The notes beneath the pieces were generated by a model. It saw only the letters and a program-made list of their open reading frames with translations. It did not search any database and was not told where the DNA came from. From contig NZ_CP012676.1 of the NCBI RefSeq assembly GCF_001294575.1, positions 3,548,001 to 3,612,000 of the forward strand: a stretch of 64,000 nucleotides of DNA, read 5' to 3'. Source of the stretch: Pseudomonas versuta (GTDB lineage: Bacteria > Pseudomonadota > Gammaproteobacteria > Pseudomonadales > Pseudomonadaceae). A program made the translations under genes and the position numbers. This document shows, piece after piece, positions 26,826-37,880 of the stretch (its first letter is position 1; each line of letters opens with the position of its first letter).

Positions 26826-27983
26826 ATGTTTAAGGCTTTGCGTTATTCCGGCTGGCCACTACTGGCGGGCGTGCTTGTCGCCATGCTGATTATTCAGCGA
26901 TACCCGCAGTGGGTCGGGCTGCCGAGCCAGGACGTTAATCTGCAGCAGGCCCCGCAAACCACTTACGTGCAGCAGGGGCCGGTCACCTATGCCGACGCCG
27001 TGACCCGCGCGGCGCCTGCAGTGGCCAACCTGTACACCACCAAAGTGGTGAACAAAAACGCCAAGCCCCTGTTCGAAGATCCGCAGTTCCGGCACTTCTT
27101 CGGCAATAACGCGCCCAAGCAAAAACGTATGGAGTCCAGCCTCGGTTCGGCGGTCATCATGAGCCCCGAGGGCTATTTGCTGACCAACAACCACGTGGTG
27201 ACAGGCGCCGACCAGATTGTGGTGGCGCTCAAGGACGGTCGCGAAACACTGGCCCGGGTGATTGGCAGCGATCCGGAAACAGACCTGGCAGTACTCAAGA
27301 TCGATTTGAAAAACCTGCCGGCGATCACCATCGGCCGCTCGGACACCCTGCGCATCGGCGATATCGCACTGGCGATCGGCAACCCGTTCGGGGTCGGCCA
27401 GACCACCACCATGGGCATCATCAGTGCCACCGGCCGCAATCAATTGGGGCTGAACAACTATGAAGACTTCATTCAGACGGACGCCGCGATCAACCCCGGC
27501 AACTCCGGTGGCGCGCTGGTGGATGCCAATGGCAACCTGACCGGCATCAACACTGCAATCTTCTCCAAGTCCGGTGGTTCACAAGGCATAGGCTTTGCGA
27601 TCCCGATCAACCTGGCGATGGAAGTCATGAAGTCGATTATCGAACACGGGCAAGTGATTCGAGGCTGGCTGGGCATTGAGGTGCAGCCGTTGACTGCGGA
27701 ACTGGCCGAGTCGTTCGGGCTGGGTACACGCCCGGGGATTGTGGTGGCGGGGATTTTCCGTGACGGTCCGGCGCAAAAAGCCGGCCTGCAATTGGGCGAT
27801 GTGATCTTGAGCATTGACGGTGCACCGGCAAGCGATGGCCGCCGCTCAATGAACCAAGTGGCTCGCATCAAGCCTTCGGACAAAGTGTCGATTGTTGTGA
27901 TGCGCAATGGCAAAGAGCTGAAGCTCACCGCCGAGGTTGGCCTGCGCCCACCGCAAGAGCAGCCGCCGCAGCAAGAGGAATAA
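26826..27983 (+). CDS. algW: Periplasmic serine protease AlgW (DegS-like)
   Basis: 385 aa inner-membrane-anchored protease that senses misfolded outer-membrane proteins and makes the first cut in MucA, releasing the sigma factor AlgU. An N-terminal anchor (WPLLAGVLVAMLIIQRY) precedes the trypsin-like domain. The triad is H123 (TNNHVVTG), D153 (ETDLAVLKID) and S227 (NPGNSGGAL), followed by one PDZ domain from about residue 285. ATG 26826 places the anchor correctly. A single PDZ domain separates it from MucD/DegP. Confidence 0.95.
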   Translation: MFKALRYSGWPLLAGVLVAMLIIQRYPQWVGLPSQDVNLQQAPQTTYVQQGPVTYADAVTRAAPAVANLYTTKVVNKNAKPLFEDPQFRHFFGNNAPKQKRMESSLGSAVIMSPEGYLLTNNHVVTGADQIVVALKDGRETLARVIGSDPETDLAVLKIDLKNLPAITIGRSDTLRIGDIALAIGNPFGVGQTTTMGIISATGRNQLGLNNYEDFIQTDAAINPGNSGGALVDANGNLTGINTAIFSKSGGSQGIGFAIPINLAMEVMKSIIEHGQVIRGWLGIEVQPLTAELAESFGLGTRPGIVVAGIFRDGPAQKAGLQLGDVILSIDGAPASDGRRSMNQVARIKPSDKVSIVVMRNGKELKLTAEVGLRPPQEQPPQQEE

Positions 27984-27993
27984 CCTGTATTAC

Positions 27994-28024
27994 CTGTAGG
28001 AGCGTCGACCGGCTGCTCCTACAG
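27994..28024. repeat. Intergenic hairpin repeat after algW
   Basis: Ten-base arms CTGTAGGAGC/GCTCCTACAG around GTCGACCGGCT form a hairpin between convergent algW and hisC. It is of the Pseudomonas TGTAGGAGC repeat type and may also end transcripts. Confidence 0.65.
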
Positions 28025-28042
28025 TCAGAGTGGTGGCGGTGT

Positions 28043-29095
28043 TTACAGGTCGGACAGGCCTTCAATCAGCGCCGCATTCTGCTCCGCCGTGCCGATGGTT
28101 ATGCGCAGGAACTGGGCAATGCGCAGTTGCTTGAAGTGACGTACGATCACCCCCTGCCCCCGCAATTTGGCCGCCAGCGCAGCTGCATCATGTTCCGGAT
28201 GACGGGCGAAGATGAAGTTCGCCGCCGATGGCAGCACCTCGAACCCCAGCGCCTTTAGCTGCCCGACCACTTGCTCGCGGCTGTCGATCACCACTTTGCA
28301 GGTGTGTTCGAAATATTCGCGATCCTCGAACGCCGCGGCAGCACCGGCAATTGCCATGCGATCCAGCGGGTAGGAGTTGAAGCTATTTTTGATCCGCTCC
28401 AGCGCCTCGATCAGGTCGGGATGCCCCACTGCCAGGCCCACACGCAAACCGGCCAGCGAGCGGGACTTGGACAGGGTTTGGGTCACCAGCAGGTTCGGGT
28501 AGCGATCTACCAGGCTGATGGCCGTCTCGCCACCAAAGTCGATATAGGCCTCATCCACCACCACCACTGAATCCGGGCTGGCCTGGAGTATCTGCTCAAT
28601 GGCATCCAGCGCCAGCAGGCAGCCGGTCGGTGCATTCGGGTTAGGGAAGATGATCCCGCCATTAGGTCTGGCGTAATCCGCGGGCTGGATCTGGAACTGC
28701 TCATCCAGTGGCACTGCGTCGAATTCGATGCCATACAGGCCGCAGTAAACCGGGTAGAAGCTGTAGCTGATGTCCGGAAACAGCAACGGCTTGTCGTGCT
28801 GGAACAGACCGTTGAACACGTGGGCCAATACTTCGTCGGACCCGTTACCCACAAACACCTGGCCGGTCTGCACGCCGTAATACTCGGCCACCGCCTGCTT
28901 GAGCTGGTCGCTGTTGGGGTCCGGGTACAAACGCAGGTTGTCGTTTATCTGCGCCTGCATCGCCGCCAGTGCTTTTGGCGAAGGCCCGTAGGGGTTTTCA
29001 TTGGTATTGAGCTTGACCAGCCTGGCCAGTTTCGGTTGTTCGCCCGGTACATAGGGCACCAGCTCTTTAACGAACGGACTCCAGAATTTACTCAT
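28043..29095 (-). CDS. hisC: Histidinol-phosphate aminotransferase
   Basis: 350 aa PLP enzyme of histidine synthesis that converts imidazole-acetol phosphate to histidinol phosphate. Key segments are [41 protein letters not shown] and the PLP lysine in [16 protein letters not shown], plus FIFARHP near the C-terminus. It follows hisD by 2 bases in the same transcript. Pseudomonas usually carries a second hisC elsewhere. Confidence 0.96.
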   Translation of the reverse strand: MSKFWSPFVKELVPYVPGEQPKLARLVKLNTNENPYGPSPKALAAMQAQINDNLRLYPDPNSDQLKQAVAEYYGVQTGQVFVGNGSDEVLAHVFNGLFQHDKPLLFPDISYSFYPVYCGLYGIEFDAVPLDEQFQIQPADYARPNGGIIFPNPNAPTGCLLALDAIEQILQASPDSVVVVDEAYIDFGGETAISLVDRYPNLLVTQTLSKSRSLAGLRVGLAVGHPDLIEALERIKNSFNSYPLDRMAIAGAAAAFEDREYFEHTCKVVIDSREQVVGQLKALGFEVLPSAANFIFARHPEHDAAALAAKLRGQGVIVRHFKQLRIAQFLRITIGTAEQNAALIEGLSDL

Positions 29096-29097
29096 GC

Positions 29098-30426
29098 TTA
29101 TTGCCCCTGTTCGCTATCAGCAATGATCCGGTATTCGGCACTACGGGCGTGGCCGGTCAGTGACTCTCCGCGGGCGAGAATCGAAGCCGTCTTGCCCAGG
29201 TCGGAAGCACCCTGCTCAGAACAGAAGATGATCGAGGAGCGCTTCTGGAAGTCATACACACCCAGGGGCGATGAGAAACGCGCGGTACCGGACGTAGGCA
29301 ATACGTGGTTGGGACCGGCGCAATAGTCACCAAGAGCCTCAGAGGTGTGACGGCCCATGAAGATCGCACCGGCGTGGCGGATCTGCGGCAGCCAGGCTTG
29401 CGGGTCGGCAACCGACAACTCAAGGTGCTCCGGGGCGATGCGGTTGGCAACGTCGATGGCTTGCTGCATGTCATTGACCAGAATCAGCGCACCACGACCA
29501 TTGATCGAGGTGTTGATGATTTCAGCACGCTCCATGGTTGGCAGCAGTTTGGCGATGCTGGCCGCCACTTTGTCGAGGAACTCGGCGTCGGGGCTGACCA
29601 GAATGGCTTGGGCGTCTTCGTCGTGCTCGGCCTGCGAGAACAGGTCCATGGCGATCCAGTCCGGATCAGTCTGGCCATCGCACACCACCAGGATCTCCGA
29701 AGGGCCGGCGATCATGTCGATACCGACCTGACCGAACACGTGCCGCTTGGCAGTGGCAACGTAGATGTTGCCGGGACCGACCACCTTGTCGACTTTTGGC
29801 ACGCTTTCGGTGCCGTAAGCCAATGCCGCAACCGCCTGCGCGCCACCGATGGTGAACACCCGGTCAACCCCTGCGATGCAGGCAGCGGCCAGCACCAGTT
29901 CGTTAAGTTCGCCACGGGGCGTCGGCACCACCATCACCACTTCGGTAACGCCTGCCACCTTGGCCGGAATCGCGTTCATCAGTACGGACGACGGGTACGA
30001 CGCCTTGCCGCCGGGTACGTACAGGCCTGCTCGATCCAGCGGTGTGACTTTCTGGCCCAGCACCGTGCCGTCGGCCTCGGTGTAGCTCCAGGAGTCCTGT
30101 TTCTGTTTTTCGTGGTAGCTGCGAACCCGCTGCGCGGCTTTTTCCAGCGCTTCACGCTGAGGGGCCGTGATGCGGGTCAAAGCCAGCTCAAGGCGTTCAC
30201 GCGGCAGGATCAAATCCGCCATCGAGTTAACGCTGAGGCCGTCAAAACGCTGGGTAAACTCAACCAGCGCAGCGTCGCCGCGTTCGCGCACGGCTTTGAT
30301 GATGTCGAGCACACGCTGGTTGACCGAGTCGTCAGACACACTTTCCCAGCTCAGCAGATGATCCAGATGCTGCGCGAAATCCGGGTCAGCAGCGTTGAGT
30401 CGGCGAATTGCAGTGGGAGCGGTCAT
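29098..30426 (-). CDS. hisD: Histidinol dehydrogenase
   Basis: 442 aa zinc enzyme that oxidises histidinol to histidine with two NAD. Family segments include [21 protein letters not shown], the HisD signature region [13 protein letters not shown], and [28 protein letters not shown] near residue 360. ATG 30426 gives the usual length; upstream codons to 30486 are not needed. It lies between hisG (149 bases upstream) and hisC. Confidence 0.96.
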   Translation of the reverse strand: MTAPTAIRRLNAADPDFAQHLDHLLSWESVSDDSVNQRVLDIIKAVRERGDAALVEFTQRFDGLSVNSMADLILPRERLELALTRITAPQREALEKAAQRVRSYHEKQKQDSWSYTEADGTVLGQKVTPLDRAGLYVPGGKASYPSSVLMNAIPAKVAGVTEVVMVVPTPRGELNELVLAAACIAGVDRVFTIGGAQAVAALAYGTESVPKVDKVVGPGNIYVATAKRHVFGQVGIDMIAGPSEILVVCDGQTDPDWIAMDLFSQAEHDEDAQAILVSPDAEFLDKVAASIAKLLPTMERAEIINTSINGRGALILVNDMQQAIDVANRIAPEHLELSVADPQAWLPQIRHAGAIFMGRHTSEALGDYCAGPNHVLPTSGTARFSSPLGVYDFQKRSSIIFCSEQGASDLGKTASILARGESLTGHARSAEYRIIADSEQGQ

Positions 30427-30575
30427 AGCGAGGGCCTCGGAAATTGGCGAATGCTTAGAATTTATGGTTTTGCACAGCACAGGCACCGCAAGACTACCAA
30501 GCCATCCGCGCGGGTACCTGAGATTTCTGGCTATTACACGGATGGATGGGCGCGACTCAAGGTCGCGCAGGTGAG

Positions 30576-31211
30576 TCAGCCGCGGTGTCGCGACTCCACT
30601 GCTTTGCGCAGGGTGTCGATCAGGGCTTGAATACGGGCGTGCTGCATTTTCATCGAAGCCTTGTTGACCACCAGGCGGGAGCTGATGGCGGCAATGAAGT
30701 CCTGAGGTTCCAGGCCATTGGCACGCAAGGTGTTACCGGTATCGACCACGTCGATGATCTTGTCGGCCAGGCCAATCAGCGGAGCCAGTTCCATCGAGCC
30801 GTACAGCTTGATGATGTCGACCTGACGGCCTTGCTCGGCGTAATACCGCTTGGCGACATTGACGAACTTGGTGGCTACGCGCAGTCGGCCTTTGGGCTCG
30901 GCGACACCGATGGCACCGGCAGTCATCAGTTTGCACTGGGCAATCTGAAGGTCCAGAGGCTCGTAGAGGCCCTGGCCACCGTATTCCATCAACACGTCTT
31001 TACCGGCCACACCGAGGTCGGCAGCGCCATGCTCTACATAGGTAGGCACGTCGGTGGCACGTACGATCAGCAGGCGAACGTCGGGCTGGGAAGTCGGGAT
31101 AATCAGCTTGCGGCTTTTGTCCGGATTCTCGGTCGGCACAATACCCGCTTCAGCCAGAAGCGGCAGGGTGTCGTCAAGGATACGGCCCTTGGACAGTGCA
31201 ATGGTCAACAT
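30576..31211 (-). CDS. hisG: ATP phosphoribosyltransferase, short form
   Basis: 211 aa catalytic subunit for the first step of histidine synthesis. The N-terminus [23 protein letters not shown] and the PRPP-binding region [17 protein letters not shown] near residues 155-172 are canonical. The length is that of the short HisG, which lacks the C-terminal ACT-like regulatory domain and requires the HisZ partner; hisZ is not in this window. Its upstream region contains two hairpins. Confidence 0.95.
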   Translation of the reverse strand: MLTIALSKGRILDDTLPLLAEAGIVPTENPDKSRKLIIPTSQPDVRLLIVRATDVPTYVEHGAADLGVAGKDVLMEYGGQGLYEPLDLQIAQCKLMTAGAIGVAEPKGRLRVATKFVNVAKRYYAEQGRQVDIIKLYGSMELAPLIGLADKIIDVVDTGNTLRANGLEPQDFIAAISSRLVVNKASMKMQHARIQALIDTLRKAVESRHRG

Positions 31212-31271
31212 GGGAAACGTAAGTCCTTATCAGGGTACTTATGTCCGGTCACAAGCGGTGCCGGACATGCA

Positions 31272-31350
31272 TCGAGCCTGATAATCAGGCTCGACTTGAA
31301 CGATTCGAGGCCAGGTAAGGTAACGCTTGCTAGCCATTACGTCACCTGGC
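31272..31350. promoter_or_regulatory. Two hairpins in the murA-hisG gap
   Basis: The first is a perfect 10-base stem TCGAGCCTGA/TCAGGCTCGA with a 3-base loop (31272-31294). The second has outer arms GCCAGGT/ACCTGGC (about 31311-31350) with partial inner pairing. Neither is followed by a T tract on the minus strand, so they are not clear terminators. They lie in the probable hisG leader. Confidence 0.45.
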
Positions 31351-31393
31351 GGCTGGACACTATCCCTGTGCCCATGATGCCAGACAGCAAAAA

Positions 31394-32930
<1,537 letters not shown>

Positions 32931-32976
32931 GCTCAACCTCAATCGGCGCCTAACGCGCGCGGGTCGGCCATCATAC

Positions 32977-33031
32977 AAAAAAGCCCCGCGCCTGCGAACC
33001 CCATATCACAGGGCTCTGACGGAGGGCTTTT
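32977..33031 (-). terminator. Possible terminator after the mla operon
   Basis: On the minus strand AAAAGCCC pairs with GGGCTTTTTT across a long partly structured loop, 14 bases after the mlaB stop. The T tract is good but the loop is long, so it may be weak. Confidence 0.4.
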
Positions 33032-33044
33032 CTATAAATGGCTA

Positions 33045-33350
33045 TTAATGATTTGCCAGCAATTCGGTCAAACCCGAAACCTGAGCGATTTCGCGCATGT
33101 CTTCGGGCATTGCCCGAATGCTCAATGGCTTGTTCTGGGCTTGTGCATCACGGATGTAACAGAGCAGCAATGACAAACCGACGCTGCTTGATTTAGTGAC
33201 CGCCGAGCAATCCACGACCAAAGCCTTGGCCAGCGCCTTTTTGATCAGGGCCTGGCCTTCCTTGCGCAAGCGAGGACCGGTCTGATAATCGAGCACGCCG
33301 TTCAGGCGCAGCTCGCTTTCGCCGGCCAGTGTCACAGCCGCTTCACTCAT
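33045..33350 (-). CDS. mlaB: STAS-domain lipid transport protein MlaB
   Basis: 101 aa single STAS domain. The motif ALVVDCSAVTKSSSVGLSLLLCYIRDAQAQ is the STAS core with the conserved Ser/Thr region. MlaB binds the MlaF ATPase on the cytoplasmic side and is needed for complex activity. It overlaps mlaC by 4 bases and ends the mlaFEDCB operon. Confidence 0.92.
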   Translation of the reverse strand: MSEAAVTLAGESELRLNGVLDYQTGPRLRKEGQALIKKALAKALVVDCSAVTKSSSVGLSLLLCYIRDAQAQNKPLSIRAMPEDMREIAQVSGLTELLANH

Positions 33351-34006
33351 TGGCCGGCAGCCTTGGGAGCTGCTTGATCGGTCACTTCCTTGGCCTTGGC
33401 AACTTCGCCGGCCCAGTTATCAATGGTCTTGTCCAGATTGTTGCCATTGCGCTGCATGGCGTCGGCGAACTGATCACGGAACAGCTTGCCAATGTTGATG
33501 CCATTGATAATCACGTTACGTACTTTCCACTCGCCATTGACCTTGTTAAGGGTGTAGGACAGCGGATAAATCGCGCCATTGTCGCCCGTCACAATCATGT
33601 CGACGCTGGTACGATCGCCACTTTCATCCTTGGCCGGCTTAACTTCGATGCCTTTATTCTTGAACTCGAGCAAGGCATTGCCATAGAACTGCATCAGGCT
33701 GCGTTTGAAGTTTTCCTGGAATCGCTGCATTTGCGCCGGCGTGGCGTTGCGCGAGTACTTCACGGTCATGATGCTTTTGGAAATACCGTCGACATCCACC
33801 ACAGGCCCGACAATGCCATTCAGGGCATCGTAGAACTTGCTCGGATTGGTCTTGTACAGATCTTTATTGGCAGACAGGTCTGCCAATAAACGGGTAGTCG
33901 TATCTGAAACGATGTCGTGGGCAGATTGCCCCGGAGCAGCATTTGCCACAATAGGAAGGGCTGCTGCCAGAATTACCAGCAGGCCACGGCGCAAGAGAGA
34001 AATCAT
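33347..34006 (-). CDS. mlaC: Periplasmic phospholipid-binding protein MlaC
   Basis: 219 aa. A signal peptide (LLRRGLLVILAAALPIVANA, cut before APGQ) precedes the Tol-Tol-Ttg2D domain with DLYKTNPSKFYDALNGIVGPVVD and VRNVIINGINIGKLFRDQFADAM. MlaC shuttles phospholipids between the outer-membrane MlaA and the inner-membrane MlaFEDB complex; mlaA is not in this window. It follows mlaD by 11 bases. Confidence 0.94.
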   Translation of the reverse strand: MISLLRRGLLVILAAALPIVANAAPGQSAHDIVSDTTTRLLADLSANKDLYKTNPSKFYDALNGIVGPVVDVDGISKSIMTVKYSRNATPAQMQRFQENFKRSLMQFYGNALLEFKNKGIEVKPAKDESGDRTSVDMIVTGDNGAIYPLSYTLNKVNGEWKVRNVIINGINIGKLFRDQFADAMQRNGNNLDKTIDNWAGEVAKAKEVTDQAAPKAAGQ

Positions 34007-34017
34007 CTAAAAGCTCC

Positions 34018-34485
34018 TTATTTGGCTTCTTTGCTAACGGTATTCATCAAAAACTTGCCGATCAGGTCTTCAAGGACCAGTGACGATTGCGTGTCGTGAA
34101 TGGTTCCACCGTCCTTGAGTACGGTGTCTTCGCCGCCAACGCTGATACCGATGTATTTCTCGCCCAGTAAGCCCGCGGTGAGAATAGACGCTGTCGAATC
34201 GGTCGGCAGGTTATCCACGCGCTTTTCCAGTTGCAGGGTGACCCGGGCAGTGTAGTTATCACGGTCCAGATCGACTGCAGTGACCTTGCCGATGGTCACG
34301 CCCGCCATGGTGACTTTGGCACGCACAGTCAGACCGGCAATATTGTCAAAGTAGGCGTAGAGCTTATAGGTATCGGTGCTGGCGGTCGGGGACAGTCCAC
34401 TGACTCGCAGGGCAAGCAACAATAAAGCCAGGATGCCAGCCAGCAAAAACAGGCCGACACCGATTTCCATGGTGCGGTTTTGCAT
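34018..34485 (-). CDS. mlaD: MCE-domain lipid transport protein MlaD
   Basis: 155 aa. An N-terminal anchor (GVGLFLLAGILALLLLALRVSGL, residues 8-30) precedes the MCE domain (LYAYFDNIAGLTVRAKVTMAGVTIGKVTAV, then SILTAGLLGEKYIGISVGG). MlaD forms a hexameric periplasmic ring that receives lipid. Its start overlaps the mlaE stop by one base. Confidence 0.95.
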   Translation of the reverse strand: MQNRTMEIGVGLFLLAGILALLLLALRVSGLSPTASTDTYKLYAYFDNIAGLTVRAKVTMAGVTIGKVTAVDLDRDNYTARVTLQLEKRVDNLPTDSTASILTAGLLGEKYIGISVGGEDTVLKDGGTIHDTQSSLVLEDLIGKFLMNTVSKEAK

Positions 34486-35282
34486 CAGAAATCTCCAAAC
34501 ATCAAGGCAGTCAAAATAAAGTCCAGCCCGAGGACTGCCAGCGAGGCATACACCACGGTCTTGGTAGTGGCACGACTGATCCCCTCTGAAGTGGGCTCAC
34601 AGTCATAACCTTGGAACACGGCAATCCAGGTCACCACAAAGGCAAATACGATGCTTTTGATGATCCCGTTAAGTACGTCACCACTGAAGGTTACGCTGTT
34701 TTGCATGTTGGCCCAGTATGAGCCGTCATAGACGCCCAGCCAGTCAACAGCTACCCAGGAACCGCCCCAGATCCCGACCACGCTGAAAATCATCGCCAGT
34801 ATCGGCAAAGAAATGAAGCCGGCCCACAAGCGTGGCGCAATGATGTATTTGAGCGGGTCGACCCCGATCATTTCCAGGCTGGACAGCTGCTCGCTGGATT
34901 TCATGTTGCCAATCTCGGCGGTCAAGGCAGACCCCGCCCGCCCGGCAAACAACAGTGCAGTGACCACCGGCCCCAGCTCGCGCAGAAGCGTCAGGGCAAC
35001 CATCTGCCCGACCGCCTGCTCGGAGCCGTAGCTGGACAGGATACTGAAGCCTTGCAGCGCCAGGACCATGCCGATAAACACACCGGACACCACGATAATC
35101 ACCAGCGACATGACGCCTACGGAGTGCAGTTGTTTGAGCAACAATCCGAAACCGCCACCAATGCCGCCCCGCCCCAGCAATGAATGAAACAGGAATATCG
35201 CCGAACGCCCCAGTACCGAGACAATGTCGATCCCGGCCCGGCCGAACAATCCGACGCGGTCCATAATTGAATGCTTGCGCAT
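34485..35282 (-). CDS. mlaE: Lipid transport permease MlaE
   Basis: 265 aa ABC permease. The segments LVIIVVSGVFIGMVLALQGF, LLRELGPVVTALLFAGRAGSALTAEIGNMKSSEQLSSLEMIGVDP and FISLPILAMIFSVVGIWGG are diagnostic of the MlaE family. It forms the membrane part of MlaFEDB. One-base overlaps join it to mlaF upstream and mlaD downstream. Confidence 0.96.
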   Translation of the reverse strand: MRKHSIMDRVGLFGRAGIDIVSVLGRSAIFLFHSLLGRGGIGGGFGLLLKQLHSVGVMSLVIIVVSGVFIGMVLALQGFSILSSYGSEQAVGQMVALTLLRELGPVVTALLFAGRAGSALTAEIGNMKSSEQLSSLEMIGVDPLKYIIAPRLWAGFISLPILAMIFSVVGIWGGSWVAVDWLGVYDGSYWANMQNSVTFSGDVLNGIIKSIVFAFVVTWIAVFQGYDCEPTSEGISRATTKTVVYASLAVLGLDFILTALMFGDF

Positions 35283-36091
35283 CAGCGCTTCCCCAGAAGA
35301 TCGGTTCGGTAGTCCGAGGCCGGAAAGTGGAACGGAACCGGGCCATCCGGATCGCCATTCATGAACTGGCGAATGCGCGGGTTATCGGCGTTCATCAATT
35401 CTTCAGGCGTACCCTGCCCCAGCACCTGGCCATCACCGACTACATACAGATAGTCAGCAATGCTCGCTGTTTCAGCCAGATCGTGAGAGACCACGATACT
35501 GGTGATGCCCAACGCATCATTGAGCAAGCGAATCAGGCGTACCAAAACCCCCATCGCGATCGGGTCCTGCCCGACAAAGGGTTCGTCATACATCAGGATT
35601 TGCGGGTCCAGAGCAATCGCCCGTGCCAGGGCAACCCGGCGCTTCATGCCACCGGACAACTCATCGGGCATCAGGTCAATGGCTCCGCGCAGTCCCACCG
35701 CCTGCAATTTAAGCAGCACGATGTCGCGAATCATTTCTTCCGGCAACTGGGTGTGAACCCGCAGCGGGAAGGCCACATTCTCGAACACGTCCAGGTCAGT
35801 GAACAGCGCCCCGCTCTGAAATAACACCCCCATGTGCTTGCGGGCATCGAACAGATCGCTGCGCGACAGCGTCGGCAGGTTCTGACCGTTGACCCACACC
35901 TCTCCGCTGTTGGGACGCAGTTGCATTCCCATCAAACGTAAAAGGGTGGTCTTGCCGCAGCCGGAAGGCCCCATGATTCCCGTGACCTTGCCACGCGGAA
36001 TCAGAATATCGACATTATTGAAGATGCTGCGCGTACCGCGCTTGAAGGACACTCCCTTCAGCTCGACCGCGTAGGCGTTATCGGCGCTCAT
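35282..36091 (-). CDS. mlaF: Lipid transport ATPase MlaF
   Basis: 269 aa ABC ATPase. It has Walker A GPSGCGKTTLL, the signature LSGGMKRRVALARAIALDP and Walker B ILMYDEPFVGQDP. It powers the Mla complex that maintains outer-membrane lipid asymmetry. It is the first gene of mlaFEDCB, divergent from kdsD across 282 bases. The longer ABC C-terminus (about 30 residues, ending RTDLLGKR) is typical of MlaF. Confidence 0.96.
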   Translation of the reverse strand: MSADNAYAVELKGVSFKRGTRSIFNNVDILIPRGKVTGIMGPSGCGKTTLLRLMGMQLRPNSGEVWVNGQNLPTLSRSDLFDARKHMGVLFQSGALFTDLDVFENVAFPLRVHTQLPEEMIRDIVLLKLQAVGLRGAIDLMPDELSGGMKRRVALARAIALDPQILMYDEPFVGQDPIAMGVLVRLIRLLNDALGITSIVVSHDLAETASIADYLYVVGDGQVLGQGTPEELMNADNPRIRQFMNGDPDGPVPFHFPASDYRTDLLGKR

Positions 36092-36334
36092 CTAAACTCC
36101 TTGCGATGCAGCCTCTGCCTCTCACCCGGACACTTTGCTCCTTAATATAAGAAGCGCGTTCCCTGAGCGGGCCGAACTGGCGGCGAACTATACCACTGCT
36201 CATAGTGACCGCCCAAGGCCGAAGGAGTGCCCTATCAGGTTCCAGACAGCGAAATAAAGTCGATTCAGGCAGGAGTTTGTAGCAAGTGACAACAAAGCAC
36301 GACGATCTAGCGTGAGGGAATGGCGCATAACCGC

Positions 36335-36340
36335 TATAAT
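36335..36340 (+). promoter_or_regulatory. Possible kdsD -10 box
   Basis: TATAAT, a perfect consensus -10, lies 34 bases before the kdsD ATG. The -35 at the expected spacing is weak. The rest of the 282-base mlaF-kdsD gap shows no gene. Confidence 0.5.
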
Positions 36341-36373
36341 CTTTGCCTTTTCTCAGGCTATCCGACTTCAAAC

Positions 36374-37348
36374 ATGAGCCAATCCAGCGACCTGATCCAA
36401 TCTGCCCAACGCACCATCCGCCTCGAACTGGAAGCCGTAGAAGGTTTACTGGCTCATATCGACGCTGATTTTGTACGCGCTTGCGAGATGATTTTGGCCA
36501 GTAAGGGCCGGGTAGTCGTGGTCGGCATGGGCAAGTCCGGGCACATCGGCAACAAAATTGCTGCAACCCTGGCCAGTACCGGCACCACCGCCTTTTTCGT
36601 CCACCCGGCGGAAGCCAGCCATGGCGACATGGGCATGATTACCCGTGACGACATCATCCTCGCGCTGTCCAACTCGGGATCGACGGCTGAAATCGTCACC
36701 CTGCTGCCGCTGATCAAGCGCTTGGGCATCCAGTTGATTAGCATGACCGGCAACCCCGAGTCGCCACTGGCGAAAGCCGCCGATGTCAGCCTTGACGCCC
36801 GCGTGGCCCAGGAGGCCTGCCCGCTAAATCTGGCGCCGACCTCCTCCACCACTGCAACCTTGGTGCTGGGTGATGCCCTGGCCATAGCACTGCTCGAGGC
36901 GCGCGGCTTTACCGCTGAAGACTTTGCCTTTTCGCATCCCGGTGGAGCCCTGGGCCGTCGCCTGCTATTGAAAGTCGAAAACGTCATGCATTCGGGCGAA
37001 GAGCTGCCGCAGGTTGTACGCGGTACATTGCTCAAGGAGGCATTGATGGAGATGACTCACAAAGGCCTCGGCATGACCGTAGTTATAGAAGAAGATGGTC
37101 GCCTGGCCGGCATCTTCACTGACGGTGACTTGCGCCGCACTCTGGATCGCGAAATCGATATCCGCAATGCCAGCATCGATGCAGTCATGACCCCGCACGG
37201 CAAAACCGCCCGGGCCGACATGCTTGCTGCCGAAGCCTTGAAAATTATGGAAGACCACAAAATCAGCGCACTGGTTGTTGTCGACAAGGAAGACCGCCCG
37301 GTTGGCGCCTTGAACATGCACGACTTGCTACGCGCAGGAGTGATGTAA
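36374..37348 (+). CDS. kdsD: Arabinose-5-phosphate isomerase
   Basis: 324 aa enzyme that makes arabinose 5-phosphate from ribulose 5-phosphate for Kdo synthesis. The N-terminal SIS domain shows VVGMGKSGHIGNKIAATLASTGT and LALSNSGSTAEI. Two CBS domains follow from about residue 205 (VMHSGEELPQV and VMTPHGKTAR). ATG 36374 is the family start. It opens the kdsD-kdsC-lptC-lptA-lptB operon; its stop overlaps kdsC by one base. Confidence 0.96.
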   Translation: MSQSSDLIQSAQRTIRLELEAVEGLLAHIDADFVRACEMILASKGRVVVVGMGKSGHIGNKIAATLASTGTTAFFVHPAEASHGDMGMITRDDIILALSNSGSTAEIVTLLPLIKRLGIQLISMTGNPESPLAKAADVSLDARVAQEACPLNLAPTSSTTATLVLGDALAIALLEARGFTAEDFAFSHPGGALGRRLLLKVENVMHSGEELPQVVRGTLLKEALMEMTHKGLGMTVVIEEDGRLAGIFTDGDLRRTLDREIDIRNASIDAVMTPHGKTARADMLAAEALKIMEDHKISALVVVDKEDRPVGALNMHDLLRAGVM

Positions 37349-37872
37349 TGACCCTCGAACTACTTAAGCGTGGCAAAGACATCAAACTGGCAATCTTCGA
37401 CGTTGATGGAGTTTTGACTGACGGTCGCCTGTACTTTCTCGAAGACGGCAGCGAGTTCAAGACTTTCAACACACTCGACGGCCAGGGCATCAAGATGCTG
37501 ATGGCTGCCGGAGTTCAAACCGCAATCATCAGCGGCCGAAAAACACCCGTGGTTGAACGACGCGCACAAAATCTGGGCATCGGGCACCTGTACCAGGGCC
37601 GTGAAGACAAGTTGGTGGTATTGGACGAACTTCTTGGCCAACTCAACCTAAGCTATGAACAGGTCGCCTATTTAGGCGATGATCTGCCTGATTTGCCAGT
37701 TATCCGCCGGGTTGGCCTAGGCATGGCAGTAGCCAATGCTGCCAGCTTTGTTCGCGAGCACGCCCATGGCGTCACTCAGGCACGTGGCGGAGAAGGTGCC
37801 GCACGCGAATTCTGCGAATTGATTTTGCGCGCTCAAGGCCGCTTAGACGCAGCCCACGCAGCCTACCTATAG
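37348..37872 (+). CDS. kdsC: 3-deoxy-manno-octulosonate-8-phosphatase
   Basis: 174 aa HAD phosphatase that removes phosphate from Kdo 8-phosphate. The HAD motif I is D18-V-D20 in AIFDVDGVLTDG, motif II is IISGRKTP, and motif IV is YLGDDLPDLPV. Like other KdsC proteins it lacks a cap domain and works as a tetramer. It shares a base with kdsD and lies 8 bases ahead of lptC. Confidence 0.95.
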   Translation: MTLELLKRGKDIKLAIFDVDGVLTDGRLYFLEDGSEFKTFNTLDGQGIKMLMAAGVQTAIISGRKTPVVERRAQNLGIGHLYQGREDKLVVLDELLGQLNLSYEQVAYLGDDLPDLPVIRRVGLGMAVANAASFVREHAHGVTQARGGEGAAREFCELILRAQGRLDAAHAAYL

Positions 37873-37880
37873 AGTTTTCC

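Noticed and set aside
31212..31393. Classical histidine attenuator with a His-rich leader peptide
   Set aside because: No short ORF with a run of histidine codons is present on the minus strand and there is no T-tract terminator.
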